A stretch of 64,000 nucleotides of DNA from Phallusia mammillata (taxonomy: Eukaryota; Chordata; Ascidiacea; Phlebobranchia; Ascidiidae), in the NCBI GenBank assembly GCA_003260075.1, contig QLIY01000445.1:6187-70186 (forward strand), given 5' to 3'. The notes beneath the pieces are model-generated. The model saw only the letters and a program-made list of their open reading frames with translations, did no database searches and was not told the origin of the DNA. The translations under genes and the position numbers were made by a program. Shown here one piece after another: positions 52,401 to 57,200 of the stretch. Positions within the stretch are counted from its first letter, which is position 1; the number at the start of each line of letters is the position of its first letter.

Positions 52401-53441
52401 ATACAAAAAAATAACCATATTTAAACCATACAGAGTATTCCGGAGGAGGACCGAATCTGCATCGAACAACTCATCCTTAAATCATCCCACAACCGTGACA
52501 GCCGGAACAGCAGTATGAGGAGCGTAGCCTCATCCCAGTGTCGACCTCCGCTGAGCAGAATCAATCATTTACCTGCCGCGCCACCTCTGCCCTCAATTTC
52601 AAGTCGGTTGGACGGCAACTACACAGAGAGGTACGATTGCGAAGAAGAGGATATTGCTGACGTAGTACGCACGTCACCATCGGCCGCGGTGACAAGCGAC
52701 GAACCCGAATCCTCCTCTTCATCTGCACGTCCTGACTCCGACGGTGGTATTAAATCCTCATCAGAATCCGAGCATCTGCCTCCACCTCCATCAGACTACG
52801 AGCTCAGAGTACTACGTGAAGACGAGGAGGTGATGGACGAAAAGCTTCCACCCGCTATTGCCAACAACTCCTACTCGTCGTTGCTGAACGACCCATACGA
52901 AATGAATATGCCCACGCCAAGTGTGATACGAAGCAATAAGTTTCATCCCGACCAGTACCTCATCAACCATCAGCACCGCCATGGCTCCGATATGAGTGAG
53001 GTGTCGCCACCAGGCAGCTCTGTGAGTCTAGAACTCCCAGCTGGTGAGTCGGCACGACGCTACGAACAGCGACTTGCCCTCGAGCGCGCCAACCTGCCCA
53101 AACCAGGCGGTTCTTTGCACGTGCCGTCTCCTCAACCACCCACTCGACATGAAAGCGAGCACTTGGATCTTTCTTCGTTGTCAGAGGCAGAAGAAGAAGA
53201 CGACATGATCCTTGACCAGCACAAGGCTCGTGTGAAACGGCGTCAAGCGGGAAACGGAAGACCGCCACTCGACCCTAGCAGATCGCGCGGACCTCGTCGC
53301 ACGAAAAAACACGGCACTAAACCGCAGGTCCCGGTACACGATGCTCGCCAGTATTCACAGGAAATGCAGCCACTGTTCAAAGAACATGGTCTTGATGATT
53401 CCACAGCGGGCGCCCTGGACCATAACAACACCAATGTTTAA
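6188..53441 (+). CDS. FAT1/2/3-like: FAT1/2/3-type giant protocadherin (whole gene, 51 coding exons)
   Basis: A single-pass adhesion receptor of the FAT family. Exons with matching phases give about 4,900 residues: signal peptide, 34 EC repeats, degenerate EGF, LamG, four EGF, TM helix and a tail of about 560 residues. All introns used are GT-AG. Assigned to FAT1/2/3 rather than FAT4/Dachsous because (1) EC number and order match FAT1 repeat by repeat, including most degenerate linkers; (2) there is one LamG with a Cys-rich module before it and four EGF after; (3) the tail has [16 protein letters not shown] and QYL...DMSE blocks like FAT1. The start ATG 6188 has GAAATGG context and is followed by a hydrophobic leader. 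The family controls planar cell polarity, adhesion and actin through Ena/VASP and other partners; the role here is inferred. Two exons are broken by G-run gaps at 7402-7466 and 40451-40488. Confidence 0.93.
7402..7466 (+). other. 65-base G-run: assembly gap placeholder inside the EC4 coding sequence
   Basis: Sixty-five consecutive G interrupt EC4. Read literally it encodes polyglycine and then a stop in the upstream frame. The downstream coding frame is different, and the missing piece by comparison with FAT1 is about 15-20 residues. The run is therefore a placeholder of approximate length, not a biological glycine tract. Confidence 0.85.
8901..9011 (+). other. Short stop-free intron in EC8
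   Basis: The donor is GTATGA at 8901 and the acceptor TTTTTGGCAG ends at 9011. Length is 111 bases, a multiple of three, with no in-frame stop, so a reader of open frames would translate it as about 37 residues including a false hydrophobic segment ([14 protein letters not shown]). Removing it gives [11 protein letters not shown], which matches EHSLKIEARD in FAT1. Confidence 0.85.
9012..9610 (+). CDS. FAT1/2/3-like: FAT-like exon 2: end of EC8, EC9 and start of EC10
   Basis: In frame with exon 1 after removal of the 111-base intron. It contains the EC8 linker [10 protein letters not shown], then EC9 with [17 protein letters not shown] (FAT1: NYRVKVREDLPEG) and the non-canonical linker [12 protein letters not shown], which FAT1 also has in a modified form (DVNENLHPPVF). 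It ends in EC10 at FRIDQNTG, phase 1, with donor GTAATT at 9611. This end point matches where the giant exon 2 of human FAT1 ends, as I recall it. Confidence 0.9.
9611..13810 (+). other. Intron (about 4.2 kb) containing a second, allelic copy of the exon 2 end
   Basis: Runs from donor 9611 to acceptor CAACTCAG ending at 13810. It holds three G-runs: 9631-9640, 9991-10003 and 10220-10255. Between the last two, 10004-10219 repeats about 9530-9745, the exon 2 end plus the intron start. In the exonic part (10004-10086) the substitutions are synonymous or at the edge. The rest, about 10256-13810, shows no gene, transposon or RNA that I can support. Open frames there (for example 10462-10650 and 12248-12802) have no recognisable domain. 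Confidence 0.7.
10004..10086 (+). pseudogene. Duplicate copy of the exon 2 3' end (probable second haplotype, not a real extra exon)
   Basis: Matches 9528-9610 closely, with substitutions in [13 protein letters not shown] and FRIDQ codons that leave the protein unchanged, and is followed by the same donor GTAATTTTA. It is bounded by G-runs on both sides at the block level (9991-10003 and 10220-10255). It has no acceptor of its own. The simplest reading is an unmerged allelic contig end. Confidence 0.7.
13811..14193 (+). CDS. FAT1/2/3-like: FAT-like exons 3-4 (13811-13985, 14066-14193): end of EC10 and start of EC11
   Basis: Exon 3 follows acceptor CAACTCAG and reads [18 protein letters not shown] through the linker [17 protein letters not shown], phase 2 at donor GTATGT (13986). 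Exon 4 follows AACAG (14065) and reads [20 protein letters not shown] to YFTIDERTG, phase 1 at donor GTAGGC (14194). FAT1 has the same modules (LDRESTSHYWL and ENSPKDVSVVQIEAFDPD). The intron between is 80 bases. Confidence 0.9.
14194..25687 (+). other. Largest intron of the FAT-like gene (about 11.5 kb)
   Basis: Bounded by donor GTAGGC (14194) and acceptor ATTGTTCCCAG (25687). It contains two G-run joins with duplicated flanks: about 15690-15838 repeated from 15849 around the run 15839-15848, and about 17404-17493 repeated from 17504 around the run 17494-17503. I see no nested gene, transposon protein, tRNA or other RNA. The open frames in it are short, on both strands, and have no recognisable domain. 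An intron this long in a gene of mostly 70-500 base introns could carry enhancers, but nothing in the sequence shows that directly. Confidence 0.6.
25688..25755 (+). CDS. FAT1/2/3-like: FAT-like exon 5: isolated 68-base exon in EC11
   Basis: Found by searching the long intron for the missing strand of EC11. Acceptor TTGTTCCCAG ends at 25687 and donor GTAAGA starts at 25756. The exon enters in phase 1 and leaves in phase 0, exactly as needed between exon 4 and exon 6. It translates [18 protein letters not shown] then LTLE, matching LITTTSRKLDREQQDEH in FAT1. The reading frame is short, so it is invisible to an open-frame scan. Skipping it would shift the frame. Confidence 0.88.
25756..29912 (+). 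other. Intron (about 4.2 kb) with a 60-base G-run
   Basis: From donor GTAAGA (25756) to acceptor TTCGCTTTTCAG (29912). It contains the placeholder run 26996-27055. No gene, transposon or RNA is recognised. Open frames on the minus strand across the run read as polyproline and are artefacts of the G-run. Confidence 0.65.
29913..32996 (+). CDS. FAT1/2/3-like: FAT-like exons 6-12: end of EC11 to start of EC15
   Basis: Exons: 29913-30070, 30141-30297, 30449-30698, 31592-31731, 32034-32250, 32450-32547 and 32789-32996. All have GT-AG borders and consistent phases. Translations in order: [10 protein letters not shown] to [10 protein letters not shown] (EC11 end); [10 protein letters not shown] to [10 protein letters not shown] (EC12); [12 protein letters not shown] with the degenerate linker [16 protein letters not shown] (FAT1: IEWISKPKPSLEPISF); [28 protein letters not shown] (EC13); [18 protein letters not shown]; and [10 protein letters not shown] (EC14), then EC15 to YSITNG. 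The intron at 30699-31591 (893 bases) and the shorter ones hold nothing else that I recognise. The 13-14 linkers NDHRP and NEHAP match FAT1 NDHRP and NDHAP. Confidence 0.92.
32997..36925 (+). other. Intron (about 3.9 kb) with a G-run and a duplicated exon start
   Basis: From donor GTAAGT (32997) to acceptor CCTTTCACAG (36925). It contains the G-run 34442-34483, whose two flanks share the same 19-base sequence ending CAGCTCCGTAA, i.e. two overlapping contig ends that were not merged. Near its 3' end, 36683-36825 is an earlier copy of the acceptor and exon 13 start. No nested gene is recognised; frames on both strands around 33380-36660 have no identifiable domain. Confidence 0.65.
36767..36825 (+). 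pseudogene. Truncated duplicate of the exon 13 start (probable second haplotype)
   Basis: The segment 36683-36825, including acceptor TTTCACAG and the first 59 coding bases, recurs at about 36837-36984. The copies are separated by ten G (36826-36835). About three substitutions occur in 143 bases. One changes the protein (GNGDG here, GNGEG in the full exon). The copy stops at the run and cannot encode the rest of EC15, so it is not a mutually exclusive exon. Confidence 0.7.
36926..39837 (+). CDS. FAT1/2/3-like: FAT-like exons 13-20: EC15 to start of EC21
   Basis: Exons: 36926-37175, 37246-37479, 37671-37941, 38040-38489, 38558-38719, 38804-38962, 39214-39397 and 39610-39837. Linkers in order: [13 protein letters not shown] (EC15), TDINDNRPVF (EC16), [11 protein letters not shown] (EC17), [10 protein letters not shown] (EC18), [10 protein letters not shown] (EC19), INRATPVF (EC20). 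Several are degenerate at the same repeats as in FAT1 (EC15, EC18, EC20), so these are orthologous domains. The strongest local match is [18 protein letters not shown] against FAT1 NLPYYAVVKVDTEVGHVI. EC17 has lost the calcium-binding DxNDN linker that FAT1 keeps. Exon 15 ends at a donor duplicated by a 23-base tandem repeat. Exon 19 has a second partial copy at 39048-39125. Confidence 0.92.
39048..39125 (+). pseudogene. Partial duplicate of the exon 19 start (probable second haplotype)
   Basis: About 38966-39125 recurs at 39137-39291 on the other side of a ten-G run (39126-39135). The coding part begins after TATAG and differs from 39214-39291 by synonymous changes (ACT/ACC for Thr, GCA/GCC for Ala). 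It ends abruptly at the run in HSSLF, so the copy at 39214-39397, which is complete, is the one used in the gene model. Confidence 0.7.
39838..40393 (+). other. Intron (556 bases) with a G-run and duplicated flank
   Basis: From donor GTGGGT (39838) to acceptor TTTAATTTCCAG (40393). About 40047-40113 recurs from 40124 around ten G (40114-40123), with one or two differences. Nothing else is recognised. Confidence 0.65.
40394..40580 (+). CDS. FAT1/2/3-like: FAT-like exon 21: EC21, interrupted by a sequence gap
   Basis: Begins after TTTCCAG with [18 protein letters not shown], then a 38-base G-run (40451-40488), then [31 protein letters not shown] to donor GTATAG (40581). FAT1 has about 24 residues between the corresponding YKL and DDINDN, so about 70 bases are missing against 38 placeholder bases, and the frames on either side do not agree. 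The gap could also hide a small intron. Confidence 0.8.
40451..40488 (+). other. 38-base G-run: assembly gap placeholder inside EC21
   Basis: Thirty-eight consecutive G lie in the middle of an exon. Literal translation gives polyglycine on + and polyproline on -. Homology on both sides to one cadherin repeat, and the frame change across it, show that it stands for lost coding sequence. Confidence 0.85.
40657..42186 (+). CDS. FAT1/2/3-like: FAT-like exons 22-27: EC22 to the middle of EC25
   Basis: Exons: 40657-40920, 40986-41142, 41232-41443, 41557-41758, 41832-41962 and 42045-42186. Linkers: [10 protein letters not shown] (EC22), [11 protein letters not shown] (EC23, degenerate as in FAT1), [10 protein letters not shown] (EC24). 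EC22 starts [20 protein letters not shown]23 is the divergent repeat [20 protein letters not shown]24 has [19 protein letters not shown]. The next exons read [18 protein letters not shown] to RDRLNRLG. Introns are 65-120 bases. Phases alternate 0 and 1 in the pattern described for the whole gene. Confidence 0.92.
42187..42617 (+). other. Intron (431 bases), no feature recognised
   Basis: From donor GTGCGT (42187) to acceptor TTTTTCAACAG (42617). It joins RDRLNRL to [16 protein letters not shown] through a split Gly codon, matching ENEFFTFFVRAVDNGS in FAT1. Confidence 0.75.
42618..46835 (+). CDS. FAT1/2/3-like: FAT-like exons 28-42: end of EC25 to start of EC34
   Basis: Exons: 42618-42793, 42893-43210, 43281-43438, 43553-43801, 43877-44048, 44113-44250, 44325-44478, 44538-44638, 44861-44993, 45072-45208, 45282-45383, 45548-45698, 45768-45937, 46026-46515 and 46593-46835. 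Linkers: NNRNMVPVF (EC25), [10 protein letters not shown] (26), [10 protein letters not shown] (27), DSNDNAPIC (28; FAT1 also ends in Cys, NDNSPVC), DVNDNAPTF (29), DVNDNPPIF (30), DVNDNSPVF (31), DVNDVRPRF (32), [10 protein letters not shown] (33; FAT1 IEESIYPPAI). EC26 carries an insertion of about 35 residues around 42960-43080. EC32-33 are less typical, with an extra Cys-containing stretch ([12 protein letters not shown]) near 46360. The last exon ends VVISTTDG, phase 1, donor GTAAAT. Confidence 0.92.
46836..47170 (+). other. Intron (335 bases), AT-rich, no feature recognised
   Basis: From donor GTAAAT (46836) to acceptor ATGTTTGCAG (47170). The ATG at 47161 lies in the acceptor tract and is not a start codon. 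Confidence 0.75.
47171..48617 (+). CDS. FAT1/2/3-like: FAT-like exon 43: EC34, FAT-specific spacer, degenerate EGF and laminin-G domain
   Basis: A 1,447-base exon. EC34 ([21 protein letters not shown]) ends at [19 protein letters not shown], the FAT1 IRQVTQEMLNHTIAIRF boundary, so the cadherin array ends here at repeat 34. A spacer of about 140 residues follows, as in FAT1 ([19 protein letters not shown] aligns with the FAT1 RNDIQIVSLQS region). Next is a Cys-rich module [10 protein letters not shown] ... [13 protein letters not shown] ... [10 protein letters not shown], the degenerate first EGF. The LamG domain runs from about [17 protein letters not shown] to [18 protein letters not shown], with the typical [16 protein letters not shown] and FRGCM motifs. 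A basic loop with RSKRE (48433-48447) and KRE, RSAR lies just before the last strand. It ends in phase 2 at donor GTAAGT (48618). Confidence 0.93.
48761..49412 (+). CDS. FAT1/2/3-like: FAT-like exons 44-45 (48761-48964, 49150-49412): four EGF modules
   Basis: Exon 44 encodes EGF-2 ([20 protein letters not shown] to FTGETCE) and the first half of EGF-3 ([16 protein letters not shown]). Exon 45 completes EGF-3 ([13 protein letters not shown]) and encodes EGF-4 ([14 protein letters not shown] to WTGSMCE) and EGF-5 ([14 protein letters not shown] to CNCTDAIP, which finishes in the next exon). With the degenerate module before LamG this gives five EGF-like units, the FAT1 count and order. None carries an obvious calcium-binding consensus. 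EGF-5 is irregular, with a long first loop and no GxxGxxC end. Confidence 0.9.
49561..49788 (+). CDS. FAT1/2/3-like: FAT-like exon 46: juxtamembrane segment and transmembrane helix
   Basis: After DPRCKK (end of EGF-5) and a short stalk comes one hydrophobic segment of about 28 residues, [20 protein letters not shown] then IILF, followed by the stop-transfer RRRRR. This fixes a type I topology with the cadherin array outside. The exon continues with about 25 cytoplasmic residues ([20 protein letters not shown]) and ends in phase 1 at donor GTGAAT (49789). Confidence 0.92.
49911..53441 (+). CDS. FAT1/2/3-like: FAT-like exons 47-51: cytoplasmic tail with FAT1-type motifs
   Basis: Exons: 49911-50032, 50204-50329, 50907-50985, 52016-52266 and 52434-53441. 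Recognisable blocks: [11 protein letters not shown] (FAT1 PPQVPVRPISY); [17 protein letters not shown] (FAT1 SDSDSIQKPSWDFDY); YDWDVTDW at 52018-52041 (FAT1 YHWDTSDW); LPPPP at 52776-52790, a possible EVH1 (Ena/VASP) ligand, where FAT1 has FPPPP; and [10 protein letters not shown] then DMSE (FAT1 RFNLNQYL then DMSE). The tail ends NTNV, a class I PDZ ligand (S/T-x-V) like HTEV of FAT1. Much of the last exon is Ser/Glu-rich low-complexity sequence. The stop is TAA 53439-53441. The exon 50 acceptor lies after a long intron, but the phase (A|GT making Ser before YDWD) supports it. Confidence 0.88.
50330..50906 (+). other. Intron (577 bases), no feature recognised
   Basis: From donor GTAAAG (50330) to acceptor AACCTCTGCAG (50906), phase 0. 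No repeat or coding potential was recognised inside it. Confidence 0.7.
50986..52015 (+). other. Intron (1,030 bases) carrying a small inverted-repeat element
   Basis: From donor GTAGGT (50986) to acceptor TTGCATAG (52015), phase 1. It contains the pogo/Tigger-like element at 51091-51189. Small open frames here are non-coding. Confidence 0.7.
51091..51189. mobile_element. Short non-autonomous DNA transposon (MITE) with pogo/Tigger-like termini
   Basis: The 99-base element starts CAGGAAACCTCGGTTAA and ends with TTAACCGAGGTTTACTG, imperfect terminal inverted repeats of 17 bases with one mismatch. The interior has GGTTAATCTGGACC and ATCCGGATTAACC, the GTTAATCCGGACC-type motif typical of pogo/Tigger (jerky-like) ends. 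A TA follows the right end, but the left flank is TG, so the expected TA target duplication is not intact. It is too short to encode a transposase. Confidence 0.65.
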
Positions 53442-54240
53442 TAATTACGAATTTGCTACGGTTACAGATGTAAAAACTCATGCTTCCAAACCAAACCGCT
53501 GCTGAACTATTTGTTGTTTTCTCGCATCACTGTGGTTTATCTTCACCACAACCATCGCGCTGTAAAAAAGACGTACTCGCTTAAAACCGTACCAGCGATA
53601 ATTCTGCGCACACATTTTATTTTTGTGGTGACTCTGGCGAAAAACCGCAAAACCAAATCCGCGCTCGAAGTTTCAGGCGTTTTTTGTTGCTTTTTACCCG
53701 CAAGTTTTAGTTCAAATTTATATGTGCACATGGCGCGTACTATTACGTTTCCGCTGCGTACATTTAATCCCTATTTATAGCGAATTGTGCAACGTTATTG
53801 GTGTCAGTGCTGATGTGCTATATATATTCCCGTGTTCACTCTGTAGAATTACGTGGTTGCTTTTTACGTTCTGTCGTTACTTGAATCTGTTGCACCGCAC
53901 TAAGTTCGCCACCTTTGCGCGGTTTTACAAGACGTATCTGAATATTTGTATAATTCGCTTTTATTTGTCGCACAACCGCTAGTTATTTTGTTTTCATTTG
54001 CGTTTATTTTCGTGTACGCGTTTTAAGTTGCAACGTCTTCATTACGTTTTTCCGAGTCGCAACCCAAATGCACCGTCGCCCTGTTCTGTTGCGCTCAATA
54101 AACTATTTCGCGATTTATTCAAACCGTTTCATTCTTTTCGCAGGTTTGTAGTTTTTCTAGGCCATTTTAAGGACGAAATACATTCTCTTTCAAATCACTT
54201 CAATGGACGTTCTTCAGCCCCTCCAGTAAGCAAGTGCTAA
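53442..54240 (+). other. 3' UTR and downstream flank of the FAT-like gene
   Basis: No cadherin coding sequence follows the TAA. The region is AT-rich, and its open frames (for example 53511-53780 and 53722-53982) have no domain and follow the stop codon. A polyadenylation signal lies at 54097-54102. The satellite array starts roughly 140 bases beyond it. Confidence 0.65.
54097..54102 (+). terminator. Candidate polyadenylation signal AATAAA of the FAT-like gene
   Basis: AATAAA in GCTCAATAAACTATTT, about 655 bases after the stop codon and the last canonical signal before the satellite. The position is plausible for a 3' UTR of normal length. No cleavage site is proven. Confidence 0.5.
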
Positions 54241-57200
54241 AAACTTTTCTACTTTCTGCATCCTACCGAACCTCCAAACCGGTTCAAACCGGAATCGCAA
54301 AACCAAAATTTTGACCCCGTTTCAGAAAAATCCCTGAGGCTATAGCTTTTCAGTTTTTTCGATTTTCGGGGGTAGAATATTTCTAGAAAAATCCGGTTTT
54401 GGGTGGGTTTTCACCGAAATAATCCAGTTTCAAACTGGTTTAGACCGGTTTCTGCATGCTACCGAACCTTCAAACAGGTTTGAACCTGAATCGGAGAGCC
54501 AAAATTTTGACCCCGTTTCGGAAAAATTCCTAAGGCTATAGCCTTTCCGTTTTTTCGATTCTCGGGGTCTAAAAATAAATAAAAAACGGTTTTAGGTGGG
54601 TTTTCACCGCAATATTCCAGTTTCAAACTGGTTTAGACTGGTTTCTGCACCCTACCGAACCTCCAACCTGGTTTAAACCGGAATCGGAGAACCAAAATTT
54701 TGACCCCGTTTCAGAAAAATCCCTGAGGCTATAGCCTTTCCGTTTTTTCGATTTTCGGGGGTGAAAAATTCTAGAAAAATCCGGTTTTGGGTGGGTTTTC
54801 ACCGCAATATTCCAGTTTCAAACTGGTTTAGACTAGTTTCTGCATCCTACCGAACCTCCAACCCGGTTTAAACCGGAATCGGAGAGCCAAAATTTTGACC
54901 TGGTTTTTGGAAAACCCTAAGGATATGGCCTTTCCGTTTTTTCGATTTTCGGGGAACAAAAAACCCAGAAAACTCCGGTTTTGGCAAGGTTTTCACCGAA
55001 ATATTCCAGTTTCAAACTGGTTCAGACTGGTTTCTGCATCCTACCGAACCTCCAACCTGGTTTAAACCGGAATCGGAGAACCAAAATTTTGACCCCGTTT
55101 CGGAAAATTTCCTGAGGCTATAGCCTTTCCGTTTTTTCGATTTTCGGGGGTCAAACAATTCAAGAAAAATTCGGTTTTGGGTGGGTTTTCACCGGAATAT
55201 TCCAGTTTCAAACTGGTTTAGACCGGTTTCTGCNACAAAAAACCCAGAAAACTCCGGTTTTGGCAAGGTTTTCACCGAAATATTCCAGTTTCAAACTGGT
55301 TCAGACTGGTTTCTGCATCCTACCGAACCTCCAACCTGGTTTAAACCGGAATCGCAGAGACATAATTATGACTCGGTTTTTGGAAAACCCTAAGGCTATA
55401 GCCTTTCAGTTTTTTCGATTCTCGGGGGGTCTAATAATTCTAGAAAAATCCGGATTTGGTTGGGTTTTCACCAGAGTATTCCAGTTTCAAACTGGTTTAA
55501 ACCGGTTTCTGCTCCCTACCGAACCTCCAAACCGGTTTAAACCGGAATCGCGGACACAAAATTATGAATTGGTTTTAGGAAAACCCTAAGGCTATAGCCT
55601 TTCCGTTTTTGCGATTCTCGGGGGACTAAAAATTAAAAAACAAACGGTTTTGGGTGGGTTTTCACCGAAATATTTCAGTTTCAAACTGGTTCAGACCAAT
55701 TTCTGCAACCTACCGAACCTACAACCCGGTTTAAACCGGAATCGGTGAGACATAATGTTGACCTGGTTTTTGGAAAAACCCTAAGACTATAGTCTTTCAG
55801 TTTTTTCGATTTTCAGGGGCTAATAATTCAAGAAAAATCCGGTTTTGGGTGGGGTTTCACCGGAATATTCCAGTTTCAAACTGGTTTAGACCGGTTTCTG
55901 CATTCTACCGACCCTCCAAACCGTTTAAACCGGAATCGCAGAGACATAATTATGACTCGGTTTTTGGAAAACCCTAAAAATTCCCTGAGGCTATAGCCTT
56001 TCAGTTTTGCGATTCTCGGGGTGTCTAATAATTCTAGAAAAATCCGGATTTGGTTGGGTTTTCACCAGAGTATTCCAGTTTCAAACTGGTTTAAACCGGT
56101 TTCTGCTCCCTACCGAACCTCCAAACCGGTTTAAACCGGAATCGCGGACACAAAATTATGAATTGGTTTTAGGAAAACCCTAAGGCTATAGCCTTTCCGT
56201 TTTTGCGATTCTCGGGGGACTAAAAATTAAAAAACAAACGGTTTTGGGTGGGTTTTCACCGAAATATTTCAGTTTCAAACTGGTTCAGACCAATTTCTGC
56301 AACCTACCGAACCTACAACCCGGTTTAAACCGGAATCGGTGAGACATAATGTTGACCTGGTTTTTGGAAAAACCCTAAGACTATAGTCTTTCAGTTTTTT
56401 CGATTTTCAGGGGCTAATAATTCAAGAAAAATCCGGTTTTGGGTGGGGTTTCACCGGAATATTCCAGTTTCAAACTGGTTTAGACCGGTTTCTGCCTACT
56501 ACCGAACCTCCAACCAGCTTAAACCGTAATCGGAGAGACAAAATTTTGACACCGTTTTAGGAAAAACCCTAAGGCTACAGCCTTTCCGGTTTTTCGATTT
56601 TCGGGGGTCAAAAATTCAAAAAAAATCCGGTTTCGGTTGGGGTTTCACCGGAATATTCCAGTTTCAAACTGGTTTAGACTGGTTTCTGCATCCTACCGAA
56701 CCTCCAACCAGCTTAAACCGTAATCGGAGAGACAAAATTATGACTCGGTTTTAGGAAAACCCTAAGGCTATAGCCTCTCCGTTTTTTCGATTCTCGGGGG
56801 TCCAAAAATTAAAAAACAAACGGTTTTGGGTGGGTTTTCACCGAAATATTGCAGTTTGAAACTGGTTCAAACCGGTTTTCTGCATGCTACCGAACCTTTA
56901 AACAGGTTTGATCCTGAATCGGAGAGCCACAATTTTGACCCCGTTTCGGAAAAATCCCGTTTTAAACCGGAATCGCAGAGACAAAATTATGACCCGGTTT
57001 TTGGGAAAACCCTAAGGCTATAGCCTTTCCGTTTTTTCGATTCTCGGGGGTCTAAAAATTCAAGAAAAATCCGGTTTTGGGTGGGGTTTCTCCGGAGTAT
57101 TCCAGTTTCAAACTGGTTTAGACCGGTTTCTTCCTACTACCGAACCTCCAAACCGGTTTAAACCGGAATCGGTGAGACAAAATTTTGACCGTTTTTGGAA

